Shown here in pieces: positions 33,047-44,403 of a stretch of 64,000 nucleotides of DNA. The stretch comes from Guadua angustifolia. Its lineage: Eukaryota; Streptophyta; Magnoliopsida; Poales; Poaceae. A program made the position numbers and the translations under genes. The notes below the pieces were generated by a model. The model did not search any database, was not told the DNA's origin, and saw nothing but the letters and a program-made list of their open reading frames with translations. How positions within the stretch are numbered: position 1 is the first letter of the stretch; the number at the start of each line of letters is the position of its first letter. Location: positions 75,148,525 through 75,212,524 of the forward strand of contig CM070500.1 of the NCBI GenBank assembly GCA_036346375.1, read 5' to 3'.

Positions 33047-33600
33047 GGTTCTACCGAGAGATACCCCGTATATAGTTTGTGTTGAGAATTCTCGTCGATC
33101 TCCGGGCCAAAACGGAGAATTGCCAGCACTGTGGTCGATTAGCGCACATCTATCTTTTTCACCAAAAGAAACAAAAAGTTACCCCACAACATGTTTCCTG
33201 GTGTCACGTTCTTCGTAGGACAAGAAGGGCCTTGCTCCTCAGGTTGAAATGATCAATTTTTTTAAGCTCCGTGAGTGATATTTTTTTTAAAAAAAAATCT
33301 GCCACTTTTGTGAATGAAATTATAAAAATTGCCTCATCCTCAATTGTGAAAACACTAGAAAATGATATGTATCAGGATGAGACTATTTTTACAATTACGT
33401 TCACAAAGAGTTTAGATTTGTATAAAAAATAATTTATGAGATTAGAAAAGTGATAATTTGGCTCATGACACGTTGGTTAGTTAACAACATTCCGTTAATC
33501 CGTTCCCACATACTCGTACTAGATTGTGCAAGCCTGCCTCGTTTGATTGTGCGGCTCACGAGTAATTAAACGGCCAGATTCGCTCTCACGGGCGTGAACC
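33047..33600. other. Intergenic, with foldback element
   Basis: This AT-rich spacer lies between the solo LTR and the DUF1618 gene. Apart from the foldback at 33307-33407, nothing was recognised. Confidence 0.4.
33307..33407. repeat. Foldback repeat, MITE-like
   Basis: Arms of 34 bases (33307-33340 and 33374-33407) pair with few mismatches (TTTGTGAA..CCTCATCCT against AGGATGAG..TTCACAAA). The pairing weakens but continues outward through A/T tracts. Confidence 0.7.
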
Positions 33601-34114
33601 GTGCATCAACGGCGGCCGCGCGCGAGCGCTGCGCGCCAGGCTGGAGCCAGTGGACCCCAGCAGCCAGCAGTAACCGCTCCGACCTCCGACTCCGAGTGCT
33701 CCATTGGCTGCCCAGTTTCTAGACTCTTCCACCGTGGGCCCCACCGCATGCAGGTATGTGCAAGTGCAACACACAACCACTCGTCGTGCTGTGCGTCCAA
33801 ACCCGGCGTCCAAACCCACGGCTCACCCGGCGTCCAAACCCGAACCGCCTCCTGCGTCTGTGCTGTGCGTGCGAGAGCAGAGAAGCAGAGCACTCAAACC
33901 ACGCCGTCGCCGTCAAAACAAACGCCGCCCGCCGCAAACTTGCGCCGTAAGCTAAACCTAACACGCAACCGATTGGAGCATAAGAACCCCCCCTCCCCCT
34001 CAACCCCGCAACCACTCGTCGCATCTCTCCCATTTCATTCTTTTCTCTCGACTACTACTGCTTCAAGTCCTCACCCATCTGTCCCTCTCTCTCTCTGCTT
34101 CGCGTGCTCCGCCC

Positions 34115-36025
34115 ATGTCAGAGCCGCAGCCGTCGAGTGCTGCTCCGACCGGGTCCGAGCCGGAGCCGGAGCCGGAGCCACTGTGCCCTTCGGAGGTGCT
34201 GTTGCGGCAGAGGTCGGGTGATCCTGGCCAGCATCCCGTACGTCGTCGACGACGAGAAGAAGTTTCTGCCGGGCACCGATATGTTGCTGGAGTTCGAGGA
34301 CCCACCGCGCACGACCATCGTCACCGTGCCCAACCGCATTGCCCCCTGACTCCAAGGGCTCCCACAGCTTCCCTACGTCGTCGACGTCCACCCCTCCGGC
34401 CGCTTCCTCCTCTACACCACCCACGGGGGCTCTTCAAGAGCGTCTACTACATCTGCGATGCGCACACCCGTGTGGCCACCCGCCTGCCCGACGAGCCACG
34501 CATCTTCCCGCGGCGCAGCATCGGCCTCATCGAAGACCCTCGCCGCCACGGCCACTACATGGTCGCCCAGCTCCACCCAACGTCCAGCAAACACCACGAG
34601 ACCCTCGTCTACCACTACACGGGGGCCAGCGCGTGGGCCGTGAAGGAGCTTGCCTCCTCCCCGCACCACGAGCCCTGGGGAAGCCACGGCGGCGTGGTGG
34701 CCCACGACGGAAGCTCTGGTGGGTGGATCTCCCTACGGCCTCCTCACCTGTGACCCCTTCGTCGACCGGCCGGACCTGCGCTACGTCGCGCTCCCGGAGG
34801 GCCGCGTCATGGCAGAGGCCAACAACCCCAGCTCGCGCGCCAACCTCGACAAGCACCGCTGCGTGAAGGTGAGCGAGAACAAGCTGCGGTACGTGGAGAT
34901 CCACGGCGTCCTTGGTGAGCAGAGAGTCAGCATGTGGACGCTGACCGATCCGGAAGGCCCGGAGTGGGAGCATGAGTACGACGTGCTCCTTGAGGAGATC
35001 TGGGCCGACGCGAGCTACATGGCAGCCGGGCTGCCGCGGCACACAGTCCCCGCCATCGCGCTCATCCACCCCAAGAACCACGGCGTGCTCTACTTCTTCC
35101 AGGGCTCGCGGCTCTTCGCCATGGACATGCGCGCGACCGAGAACCGGGTCCTGGAATGCGAAGACTACTTGGTGGACTACCACTACCAGAAGCGCGACGA
35201 GTTCTACAACGCCCGCTTCGTTCATGCTTGGGAGCTGCCTCCGTCGCTTCTCCTACTTGATCCTTCGAGTGGTCAGTCTAGTTACTCTGTATTCATTTTT
35301 CTAGTTACTGATGATCCACTCTGCATTCATTTTTCTAGTTACTGATGATCCAATCTGCATTCATTTTTCTAGTTACTGATGAGCTTATAAACACAACAGA
35401 TATATTATCAGTCTAGTATGACTAGTACATTAATTTCACTCCTGCATGCACTCAATCAAGACATGCTTAAGGTTAATTTGCTCTTGAGTAGGTTTGCTAG
35501 TGTGTTTTTTTTGGGGGACGGGGACGGAATAGGTTTGTTGCTAGTGTTGATCATCAGCAGAGAAAATACTAAATGAACCAGTTAGAGCTGTGCTGATTAT
35601 CATTTGGTTTGAGATTACAAAAACATGCTTTCAATTAAGGTATTTTCAAGCTCAGTCTACCAAAAAAAATGCATCAATGACCGTGTGGCATCTTTCAATT
35701 CTTTTTTGTTATCTCATGATGGATTTTCAAAATCGGCAATTGCAAGCAAGTCCTCTGCATAGTAGATCACCTAGCACTGCTTTTTTGTGCAGCTGAGAAG
35801 AAAATGTCTGATGACGACGAATTATCTTTGGTTGATCTAATGGTTGGGTCTGCTGATGAGGAATTATCACATTTGATGATGAGTCAGATGACGGGGTCTG
35901 ATCAGGGGGAGTTTTCGTTGGAGAACCTGGTGAGGGTGCTGGGCGACATACCAGCATCAGCTGAAGGATCTGAAGCATCATCGCGCCCATCTGTCGACGC
36001 AAGTGACCAGGTTAAAGAACCGTGA
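34115..36025 (+). CDS. DUF1618 domain protein, two exons (frameshifted copy)
   Basis: Grass-expanded family of unknown function. Exon 1 starts at ATG 34115 (MSEPQPSSAAP, then a Glu-Pro repeat). It then passes through SIPYVVDDEKKFLPGTDMLL, YVVDVHPSGRFLLYTTHGG and SVYYICDAHTRVATRLPDEP. The DUF1618 core follows with GHYMVAQL, LWWVDLPYGLLTCDPF, RCVKVSENKLRYVEI, SMWTLTDPEG and FAMDMRATENRVLECEDYLV. It ends at donor GTCAGT (35272). Exon 2 begins at 35793 after TTTTTTGTGCAG and adds an acidic tail of about 77 aa to stop TGA at 36025. The phase matches across the intron. At least five frame changes occur before 34760, mostly in C or G runs. After that the frame is clean, so this is either a recent pseudogene or a real gene with consensus errors. 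Confidence 0.72.
35275..35384 (+). repeat. 34-bp tandem triplicate at the intron 5' end
   Basis: The unit ATTCATTTTTCTAGTTACTG plus ATGATCCACTCTGC is repeated three times from the first bases of the DUF1618 intron. Confidence 0.85.
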
Positions 36026-37340
36026 AGGAAAGCTTACCTAGGTGAGGCTAGTTAGAATTGTATGTACATATGTGGACGATACTTCTTGAATGACAGTGCT
36101 CATGAAATCTTATTCCTCATCCAGGTCATGCCGGCTACTATCCCTAATCTACTACTGTTCTGCTTCTGTTGACCACCTGCGGCAATGGCATGGTCTCTTC
36201 ATGGACTAGAAACATTGGTCTGTGACTCTGTCATGTCCCACATGGAAATGCTGACGAAGTTTTGTTACTTTTACTACACCTGCTTTTGTTTTGTTGAGAT
36301 ATCTGAGTGTGCTCGAAACCAAATGTTATGATGCTATTGTAGTCTATCCACTTATGCCTGCATAATTCATGTCCCGTAGATTCTGCCTGAATGTTGTGTT
36401 GCACTGTTGCTAGTCTCCGAATATAGATGAAATTGAACATGACGCTTTTGCAGCTCCACTTATCCTGGATAATGTCCGGTATATATCTTTTGCCTGAATG
36501 TTGTGTAGCTAGCTAGTCTCCGAATGTATATAGATGGAACTGAATCAATCAAGCTCAGTTTACCTGTTCGACTGAAGTAATGTGATTAGGTGCCTGGTGC
36601 CCTTCTGCCCATAGTGAGATATATACACAACTAGCAATATGCCTATGATCACAGGTTCCCGTGAAAGATTTGTGTTGAGTTGTCGTCGAAATGTAAACCA
36701 AAACTTTAAATCCCCAAAATAGTTGATCAACCGGATTGAACTGGCGTCATCTTTATACCATGGAAGGTCATGAACACGTTGTGCAGAGAACGCATCGCCA
36801 ACTTTACCGAAAAAAAATTAAGCGCTTTATCTCAAAGCTCCCAGGGACGGATTTGTACATGCGTGCATGCAGTAGGCAGTAGCACTTGACGGGATCAAAG
36901 CATCAGGCTCACGGCTCTGCTGCAGGGCAAACTGATTTGGCAATGGTACCTGGGGTCGCTGCAGAACGATATTATTTTGTTTATAGTTACTAAATCATAA
37001 TATAGGAAGGTGATTTTAAATACGAATATAACGGTATTACTTTTGTATTGTATAATCTATATATTATTGGATTAATTATTGATCACAGTTTACAAATCTA
37101 GAATCTCGCAATATGTAATAAACACCTTATAAAAATCACGTAGGGAGTGCTTAGCTAACATTGCTTCGTTGCCTTTTTCTCAGGTGGAGTTCCTTGTCGT
37201 TTGCCCATAGGCTCTCTCTCGCACTCTTCTTTTTCTTTCCATTCCGGTTTGATCACGTAATTTTCGTAGAAGTGATGTGGTTTAGAAGTTGAATAATTTA
37301 GATGACAAGGATGTCCTGGATTTTTAAACTTGAAAACTAG
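36026..37340. other. Intergenic between DUF1618 copies
   Basis: This is the 3' flank of the DUF1618 gene followed by AT-rich DNA. A diverged direct duplication (36383-36437 and 36490-36545, core GCCTGAATGTTGTGT and CTAGTCTCCGAAT) is the only structure seen. Confidence 0.5.
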
Positions 37341-37956
37341 TTGACATGACGTCCCCGCGCGTCACCCACTTCTCCCTGTCCTCGCGCATGCACATGCCTC
37401 CTCCACTTCAAGCTACCGGCTCCCCCTTCGTCTTCGCCGCCGACGACTCCGGCAGCCGCCTCCTCGTCGTCGCCAGGTGAGGATGGCCGCGCCCTCCAGG
37501 TGCCTCTCGCCTGGCGACTCTCCAGGAGGACATGTCCTTGTCGGGCCTCGAGTACCAGCTGGTCTGCGACGTGACCACCCGCGCCGCCTTCTGGCTCCCC
37601 ATGGACGGCGTCGACATCGCCAACCCGACAACCTCGGCATCATCGCCGACACGATGGAGACAGCTACGTGGTCGCGGAGCTCCAGCACATCATCTTCCCA
37701 GTCTCCATCCGCGCCGAGACCGGCACCCTGCTCCGCTACTGGTCGAACACCTGCAGCTGGACAACGTCGACGGTGCTCAGAGGCAGGTACCCGCATCCCG
37801 CGCGGCAGTGAGGCAGCAACGCCGTCACAACCCACGCGGAGAAGCTCTGGTGGGTCGACCTCGTCTGGGGCGTCCGCACCTGCGACCCTTTCGATCAGGC
37901 GCCGGTGCTCCACTAAGTCCCGGTCCAGCTCGGCGGCGCCCTAAGCAACAACGAGG

Positions 37957-39050
37957 CAGGGCCGGCCCGCGGGGCGGGGGCAGCCGGTGCGACCGTCAGG
38001 GACCCCTAATTTAGGAGTGTCTCGGTTTATATAGTTTATAGGTATTAGCAGGCTAAGCAGCCTATTATTATCTAGTCAAATTAATTAGTTAATACTTCAT
38101 CCATCCTATATTATTGGGCGTATTAGTTTTGACCTGAATTTTAGCATAGCTGGTTTTTTTTGTTGATTTTATTCCGATGCTACCCTTAATTAAATAGCGT
38201 TCCGCGGTAATTAAGCTAGTAGTAATTACTTTCTTGTTATGGTGGATATAGCAATTTCTTCATTGAAGAACATGTTTGAGGATCTTACTACATTTAAGAG
38301 TATATTTGGTTTTTTACTTAGCTCAAAAAATTTAAAGTCATTAGATAATATTGAACTAAGAAATTGTTGCACTAAATTTGCAAAAACATTTTTCCATAAT
38401 AGTTCATGTGATATTGAGTTAGATGATTTTTTTTCTGAACTAAAAATGCTACAAATGACTTTATCTGCTCACTCACAGTCCGCCATGGAGATTTTTGAGT
38501 TTGTTAAGGATTTAGATTGCTATCCAAATATTTTAATTGCTTATCGAATCTTATTCACCATATATATGATTGTATATAGCCTCCGCTGAAAGAAGTTTTT
38601 CAAAGCTAAAATTATTAAAAAATTACTTGAGGTCATCAATGTCACAAGAAAGGTTAAATAATTTGGCAATTTTATGCATTGAGAAGGATAAATTGGATGA
38701 AATTGATATTGATACTATTATTGATGACTTTGCATCTAAGAGTGTTAGAAGGAATTTTAACTCGCCCATTTAAATTTGTAGGAGTTGGTGAGATTGGTTT
38801 TTATCGCAGCATTATAGTAGTGATGGCAATGTGACGCGGGTGGGATTGAAGGTGCATCTTGGAGGCTAGAGCTCAATTTAGTTGAATAGTATATGAGTTT
38901 GATTATGTTTAAACTATTTGTTAGTTGTGACTTGTTCTCTACCAAGTTTATTACATATGAAAGTATTCGATATTTTATCTGTAATAATTATGGTAGTCAA
39001 TAAAAAGATCACTTGATTTAACTCGGCCCCAAAATCTTTGGAAGGTCCTG
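37957..39050 (+). mobile_element. hAT element in the DUF1618 pseudogene
   Basis: The element starts CAGGGCCGGCCCGCGGGG and ends GGAAGGTCCTG, with a perfect 8-bp duplication CAACGAGG (37949-37956 and 39051-39058). It is 1094 bp long. Most of the transposase has been deleted and only the C-terminal portion remains. Removing the element and one target copy restores collinearity of the DUF1618 homology. Confidence 0.92.
38239..38773 (+). pseudogene. TTF-type hAT transposase C-terminus
   Basis: The first frame (38239-38589) has an all-helical segment ending in AHSQSAMEIFEFVKDLDCYP and NILIAYRILFTIY. After a one-base shift the second (38570-38773) reads ASAERSFSKLKLLKNYLRSS and MSQERLNNLAILCIEKD. 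The latter is the hAT dimerisation domain as found in ZMYM/TTF-type (DUF4371) plant hATs. The N-terminal finger and catalytic core are absent, so it is the 3' remnant of an internally deleted element. Confidence 0.88.
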
Positions 39051-39577
39051 CAACGAGGACCACCTCGAAATGTCATGCTGCACCAAGGCGATCGACGGCA
39101 AAATGCGGCGCGTGCAGATGACCCTTGTGCGGTACTTGGACCCCGGCGGATCGAGCTCCGACGGTCAAGACGTGGACGCTGGCCAACCCGGACAGCCGCG
39201 AGTGGACGTCGGGGCGCGACGTGAACTTCGCCGACGTCTGGGCTAATGAGAACTACAAGGCGACCGGTCTGCCGGAGAGGTGCCCCGCGCTCGGCCTCGT
39301 CCACCCCAAGAACCCCGACGTGGTGTTCTTCTTTCTGGACAAGCGCGCACCTCTTCAGCGTCGACATGCGCGTGAAGAGGGTCCTGGAGTGCGAGGCGTA
39401 CGTTCTTCCCATGCCAATGTTCGAGTCGCACGATGTCTCCTCCCGCTTCCTGCACCGTACACGTTCTTGCATTGCATGCTTGCTGCTCTGTCTTATGCTG
39501 CGAAATTCTATTTCACTTTGTGTGTGTTCCCCTACTTTATTAGTATATCTTGCACAGTTGAGCATTAAGCGCTTGGC

Positions 39578-42391
39578 TGTCACGGACCGCCTTTTTCAGG
39601 TGGTGCGTTTAGATACCATATAGCTACCTAGAATTTTAGCTGCCGGTAAATCAAGCGTACATTGCCAGGTAAAGAACGATAAATGACAGTTGATATAGAT
39701 AAACAAAGCCTCATGGCTAGAGTTTTTACAAAATGGCGCGTCACGCGCTTAGTACATCACAAAAGGGGGCCTTGCCCACAGGAAATAGTTTGAGCGGTAG
39801 ATCAAAGCCTCAAAACCAAACACTTTCGCCATCTACGCTTTCTTGAAATTCTCCCGCTTCTTGATAATCTAAGGGAGGGTAGGAGCAAGGGTGAGTACAC
39901 AACCGTACTCAACAAACCACACGGAATATTCTGAATATTATATGCACGGATTCACCAAGGGAAGGTTTAGGTTGGTAATTGTGGTGGATGCAATTTTAAA
40001 CCATCTCATTTAATTACATTTGAAACACAAACCATAAATAGCTAGTACGGGGGTTCTGTCAAAATCCAGCACTTCACCATGTTTTATTACTAAAACTAGA
40101 TTGAGCTCAGATTCGGGTTTCACCCCAGTTTAACTTAGCTTCATTAACCGGAAGCACGGCGTAACCGATTACCATTTTATTTGACTCTGCAGAGCTGCTC
40201 AGCTTTACCCACAAGATATCTTCGGTCTTTAGTGCCACGCGATCAACATGCAACTTAAATGCATGCGGCCGGATCGAGATGATTGTGGCCGTTTGTTGAA
40301 CTTCCCTTCTATAGCCCCTACCCAGTAGGTTATTTGTGCCCACCGTACCCTAGGGTCCCACGGGCCAGGGCGAGAGTCGCGGCCTGGTCACGGTGGACAC
40401 CTACTGTTGCGAGAATTGAATGGCCGCACCATTCCCATTCCACCCCGGTCGCTTAGCGGCCCATTCACTCCCCGGAATCGGGAGCTACTTCCTATAGGTA
40501 TTAAAAAGGGAAGTGCAATGTACTAGGCTACATTGGACGAGGTCAACAGGGTCGACCCACCCAACTCGTGGTTGAGCGATTACTGAAGTTATTTACTTAG
40601 CTCAAAGTGATTAATCCTTATTGTGCCAAAGACCAAGCCAACATCCACATAATACCCTGGTAACCATTGTACCACCACCATTCCATCCATTGACTTGTCA
40701 TCGGTTGGGGATCGGACTCATAGCCACCTCACGTGGGTAGTCCTAAAGAATAGTCGCCGATGTCTTGCGATGTCCCGAACGGCTCCTGCTCCTCGTACGT
40801 CTCCACGTAGTGTTCCGGCTCCAAGTATTGCTCCGGCGTCGGGTCTAGCGCATTAAAATAATCACAGTAAATAAATGTATGAAACAATAAAGAAAAAGAA
40901 ACGAGAAGAAAATTCGAATCGGAGAGTTGAAAGTAGAGAGAAAGGGTATTTTTGGAATTTTTGGGGGCTTGGTTTCGCGAAACGGAGATCATTTTTGGAC
41001 TCGGTGGCTCGAAACGGTCAAGAATATGTATTTTTGGCATTTCTGGATTTTTGGGGATTTTTGGGAATTTTTATGGTATTTCAAATTGATTTTTCGGATT
41101 TTGTTTAACACTTAAATCCGAAAATTAAACTGAAAATCTGAAAAGAAAAGAAAAAGGAATTCGGCGAAGCGGTCAAGACAAATGATTCGCGATTCATTTC
41201 GCCAAGACAAGGCGCTGCGATGCGAACAGCCATGGCCATATCTGGGCGGCCAATTTATGCGCTGTGAGGAGAGGTCGACAGCGGGCCACTGTCACGGGCG
41301 TGGGGATGGTGTTGACGCGCGGGCCTGGCGTGTCGGTGACTTGAGGTGGCGCGCTGGCGAGTGGGGTCGGCTTGGCAGTGACTGCGAGGGAGTTTGGATC
41401 GGGGCGGTGGCGCGACGAAGAAAAGCACGAGCCAAGAAGATGGAGACGGTTTGGCGATGAAGCGATGGCTCGGGTGAGGGAGTAATGGGAGGAAGAGGTG
41501 GCGAGTGGAACTCGGGTAGCTTACTGATCTTGGCTCGGCGTGAATGAAAGCGCCCGGGAGAGCTCGGGCTTTATAGCGGTTGGGCGGAGGAGAGAGATGC
41601 ACGGTGGCGAGGGTGCTCGAGTGGCGAAGGGACAAGACGGAGCGAAGATTTAAATGTGGCAGTGGAGCAGCCTTCGGCGCGGCGTGGCAGAGAGGAGCGA
41701 GCTCCACTTGTTGGGCGTCGGGGCGGCGTGACAGAGCTGGTGTGCGGCGGAGGGAAGAGGTCTGCCATGGGTGGTGCTCGAGTGCTGAAGAGACAAAACG
41801 GAGTGGCGAAGTTAATGCGGCAGGGAGTCAGCTTTCGGCGGGGCGCAGAGGAGGAGCGCAGCTCCATTGGTTGGGCGAGGCGCCGGCGAAGCGTGACAGC
41901 CGTGCGGCGGAGGGAAGAGAGCTTCAACGGGCGGCGTGGTGGCGATGGGACGGAACGGGAGTGACGGAGATGGGTCGGGCGTGTCAGCGCGTTGCTGCAG
42001 GGGTGTCGGCGTCGCGGATTGGGCGGAGGGGCGGCGAAACGGGATTGGGCGGCGATGCGGCTGGGGTGTGACGGGGAAGATGACGCGGACGGAACGGAGG
42101 CGCGGGAAACGGCAAGCGAAGCGAAAGCAAAGTTGCTTAAATGCTGCGGAGAGAGCGGCCGTGCGATTTTGGGTTGGGGCGGAAGAAAGCGGAAAATGGA
42201 AAGGCACGAACCGGGAGGAAAAACGGAAATGTCCGAAAAGGAAAGTGGGAATGGGGTTGACTTTCCCGAAATGGCAAGTTTTCAATTTAAACTGCAAAAA
42301 TTCGAAATAAATTCGGGAAAAATCTAAATAAATTCCAGATAAATAGCAAAAGCCAAATTAAACTCATTTTGAAATTTTTGAGGTTATTTCA
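39578..42391 (-). repeat. Gypsy 3' LTR
   Basis: In element orientation this is the downstream LTR. It lacks a segment of about 330 bp present in the other LTR (49431-49764), and small indels account for the rest of the 287-bp length difference. Confidence 0.92.
41569..41575 (-). promoter_or_regulatory. TATA box of the gypsy 3' LTR
   Basis: The minus strand reads GCTATAAAGCCCGAGC in a GC-rich context. The same motif lies at 50588-50594 in the 5' LTR, where it would drive element transcription. Confidence 0.65.
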
Positions 42392-42404
42392 ACCTACCCC
42401 ACTT
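42392..42404 (-). other. Gypsy polypurine tract
   Basis: The minus strand reads AAGTGGGGTAGGT directly upstream of the 3' LTR, preceded by the GACGAGATTTATTTT text usual for chromoviruses. Confidence 0.85.
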
Positions 42405-42469
42405 AAAATAAATCTCGTCCCCGAGATTTACTGTTTGCGGGGAAATAGGTTGGGAAATTCCTGCTGCAG

Positions 42470-43366
42470 TTATGATTCCTTTTCCCAGGTTGTTTCATCC
42501 GTGGTGTGATTCTTCCACAGTACTCGACAAAATCTGACATTTTTGTTCTTGTATTCCCTTTCGACTGTTTCAATAATTTTGACTGGTTCCTCTAGGTATG
42601 TCAAATCGTTTTGCAAGTTGATCCCTTCCAAAGGTACTTGGTCTGTTGGTTGTCGGAGACACTTCCTCAACTGCGATACGTGAAACACATTGTGTACTCT
42701 GGATAATTCTGGACTTAGTTGCAGTCTATAAGCTACTTCTCCAACTCGGCTTATGATTTGATACGGCCCGATGTACCTTGGTGCTAATTTTCCTTTTATC
42801 TGAAATCTGCGCACTGGTCTGAAAGGTGTCACTTTTAGGTAGACATAGTCTCCTACTTGATAGCTGATATCTTTGCGTCGATTATCTGCATAGCCCTTCT
42901 GACGGTCCTGGGCAGCCTTTAAATTTTCTGAGATGATCTTTACATGTGCTTCTGCATCATGGGCTATCTGAGGTCCTAAGAGTTGCCTTTCCCCTACTTC
43001 GGTCCAATTCAATGGGGTCCTACATTTCCTTCCATAAAGAGCCTCGAAGGGTGCCATTTTCAGACTGGTTTGGTAACTGTTATTATAGGAAAACTCGGCA
43101 AATGGTAAGCATGTGGCCCATGAAGCTCCATAGGTAATAGCACATGCTCTCAACATGTCTTCTAATATCTGATTGGCTCTCTCTGTCTGTCCGTCTGTCT
43201 GTGGATGATATGCTGTACTGAATGTTAGGTCGGTTCCCATGGCTTCATGTAAGCTTTCCCAAAATTTTGATGTGAACTGAGCTCCCCGATCTGACACGAT
43301 CTTTTTAGGGACTCCGTGTAACCTTACTATCTGTGTTAAGTATAGTTCTTGACTTGTCTTTTCCAT
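42470..43366 (-). CDS. Gypsy integrase C-terminal part with chromodomain
   Basis: A 298-aa frame. The integrase core continues with KKIVSDRGAQFTSKFWESL (second catalytic Asp) and YHPQTDGQTERANQILEDML (catalytic Glu). GRKCRTPLNW and the GPY/F module KLAPRYIGPYQIISRVGEVA follow. HVSQLRKCL precedes the chromodomain (about residues 258-298), which contains IIETVEREYKNKNVRFCRVL and WKNHTTDETTWE. Chromodomains are thought to direct insertion by reading histone marks. The frame ends at TAA just after WEKES. The sequence beyond still codes for a plausible tail (LQQEFPNLFPRKQ), so the stop is probably premature. Confidence 0.93.
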   Translation of the reverse strand: MEKTSQELYLTQIVRLHGVPKKIVSDRGAQFTSKFWESLHEAMGTDLTFSTAYHPQTDGQTERANQILEDMLRACAITYGASWATCLPFAEFSYNNSYQTSLKMAPFEALYGRKCRTPLNWTEVGERQLLGPQIAHDAEAHVKIISENLKAAQDRQKGYADNRRKDISYQVGDYVYLKVTPFRPVRRFQIKGKLAPRYIGPYQIISRVGEVAYRLQLSPELSRVHNVFHVSQLRKCLRQPTDQVPLEGINLQNDLTYLEEPVKIIETVEREYKNKNVRFCRVLWKNHTTDETTWEKES

Positions 43367-44375
43367 ATGTTTGCTTAACGGGTATAAAGTGGGCTACCTT
43401 GGTTAATCTGTCGATTATTACCCAAATGGCATCATACCCCTGTTGGGTTTTAGGCATTCCCGTGATGAAATCCATTCCAATCTCATCCCACTTCCACTCT
43501 GGAATTGGGAGTGGTTGTAATAATCCAGCGGTTTTCTGGTGGTCTATCTTAACTTTCCGACACACGTCGCAGCATAAGACATGCTCGGCTATGTCGTTCT
43601 TCATGCCTGGCCACCAGTATTCTTGTTTCAAATCTTGGTACATCTTAGTGCTTCCGGGATGTATCGAGAGTTGGGATGAGTGAGCTTCTGTCAAAATCAA
43701 TCCTCTTATATCCTTATTATCAGGAATATATACACGGTTGCGGTACCGAAGTATGCTTTGTCCGTCTTCAGAGAATTCTGAGGGGTTGTCTCTCTCCATT
43801 TCCTTTCGAAATTGTTGAATCCCTTCATCCTTCTGTTGAGCTATCTTGATTTGGTCTATTAAATTGGGTTGAATCTCGAGAGCACAAACAAATCCTGCTT
43901 CTACTACTTGTAGGTTCAACCTTTCCATATCTGCTCGCAGCTCTGGTGGGGTTTCCTCTATCTGGGCTATGTGATGACATGCCTTCCTGCTTAAAGTGTC
44001 TGCTACTACATTATCCTTCCCTGGGTGGTATTGGATATCCAAGTCATAGTCATTTATTAATTCCAACCACCTTCTCTGTCGAATGTTTAGGTTTGGTTGG
44101 GTAAAGACATACTTTAGACTCTTGTGATCCGTAAACACTTCACATCGGTTCCATAGCAAGTAATGTCTCCAAATCTTCAGGGCGTGTACTACCGCAGCTA
44201 ATTCTAGGTCATGGGTTGGGTAATTTTCCTCATGCGGTCTCAGTTGACGTGATGCATAGGCGACCACTTTTCTATTTTGCATCAATACGCATCCTAGCCC
44301 TCGCTTTGAAGCGTCACAGTAAATCTGGAATTCTTTGTCCGGTTCTGGTAATACTAGTACTGGTGCTGACGTCAA
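43305..44375 (-). CDS. Gypsy RNase H and integrase N-terminal part
   Basis: A 356-aa frame. RNase H begins with FQIYCDASKRGLGCVLMQN, then YPTHDLELAAVVHALKIWRH, VFTDHKSLKYVFTQPNLN and NVVADTLSRK. The integrase HHCC finger spans HPGSTKMYQDLKQEYWWPGM and CDVCRKVK. The first catalytic Asp is in WDEIGMDFITGMPKTQQGYD, and VIIDRLTKVAHFIPVKQTYG follows. The frame goes astray after YGKDKS because of a one-base shift at about 43350 and overlaps the next frame. Its start is separated from gag-RT by another one-base shift in an A run at about 44405. Confidence 0.93.
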   Translation of the reverse strand: MTSAPVLVLPEPDKEFQIYCDASKRGLGCVLMQNRKVVAYASRQLRPHEENYPTHDLELAAVVHALKIWRHYLLWNRCEVFTDHKSLKYVFTQPNLNIRQRRWLELINDYDLDIQYHPGKDNVVADTLSRKACHHIAQIEETPPELRADMERLNLQVVEAGFVCALEIQPNLIDQIKIAQQKDEGIQQFRKEMERDNPSEFSEDGQSILRYRNRVYIPDNKDIRGLILTEAHSSQLSIHPGSTKMYQDLKQEYWWPGMKNDIAEHVLCCDVCRKVKIDHQKTAGLLQPLPIPEWKWDEIGMDFITGMPKTQQGYDAIWVIIDRLTKVAHFIPVKQTYGKDKSRTILNTDSKVTRSP

Positions 44376-44403
44376 TTTGGTTTTGAGTTCCTGAAAACTC
44401 TCT

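Larger units (their letters stand above)
37345..39480 (+). pseudogene. Second DUF1618 copy, split by a hAT
   Basis: The reading begins with a VTHFSLSSR segment and a FVFAADDSGSRLLVVAR segment. It continues with EYQLVCDVTTRAAFWLPMDG, LWWVDLVWGVRTCDPF and, at 37940, a truncated LSNN. The hAT (37957-39050) sits at this point. After it the frame resumes with EDHLEMSCCTKAIDGKMRRV, KTWTLANPDSREWTSGRDV, NFADVWANENYKATGLPE and HPKNPDVVFFFLDKR. It ends near 39460 with a possible splice donor (GTACAC). Besides the insertion there are several frame changes and a stop. It is a tandem relative of the gene at 34115-36025, with clear divergence in motif wording. Confidence 0.8.

Noticed and set aside
33606..33893. 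Minus-strand frames upstream of the DUF1618 gene
   Set aside because: Frames in several phases overlap here with no shared motif; the GC-rich promoter region explains them.
41182..42327. Open frames of 90-160 codons on both strands
   Set aside because: They are GC-rich LTR sequence, repeated in the other LTR with different frame lengths, so they are not conserved genes.
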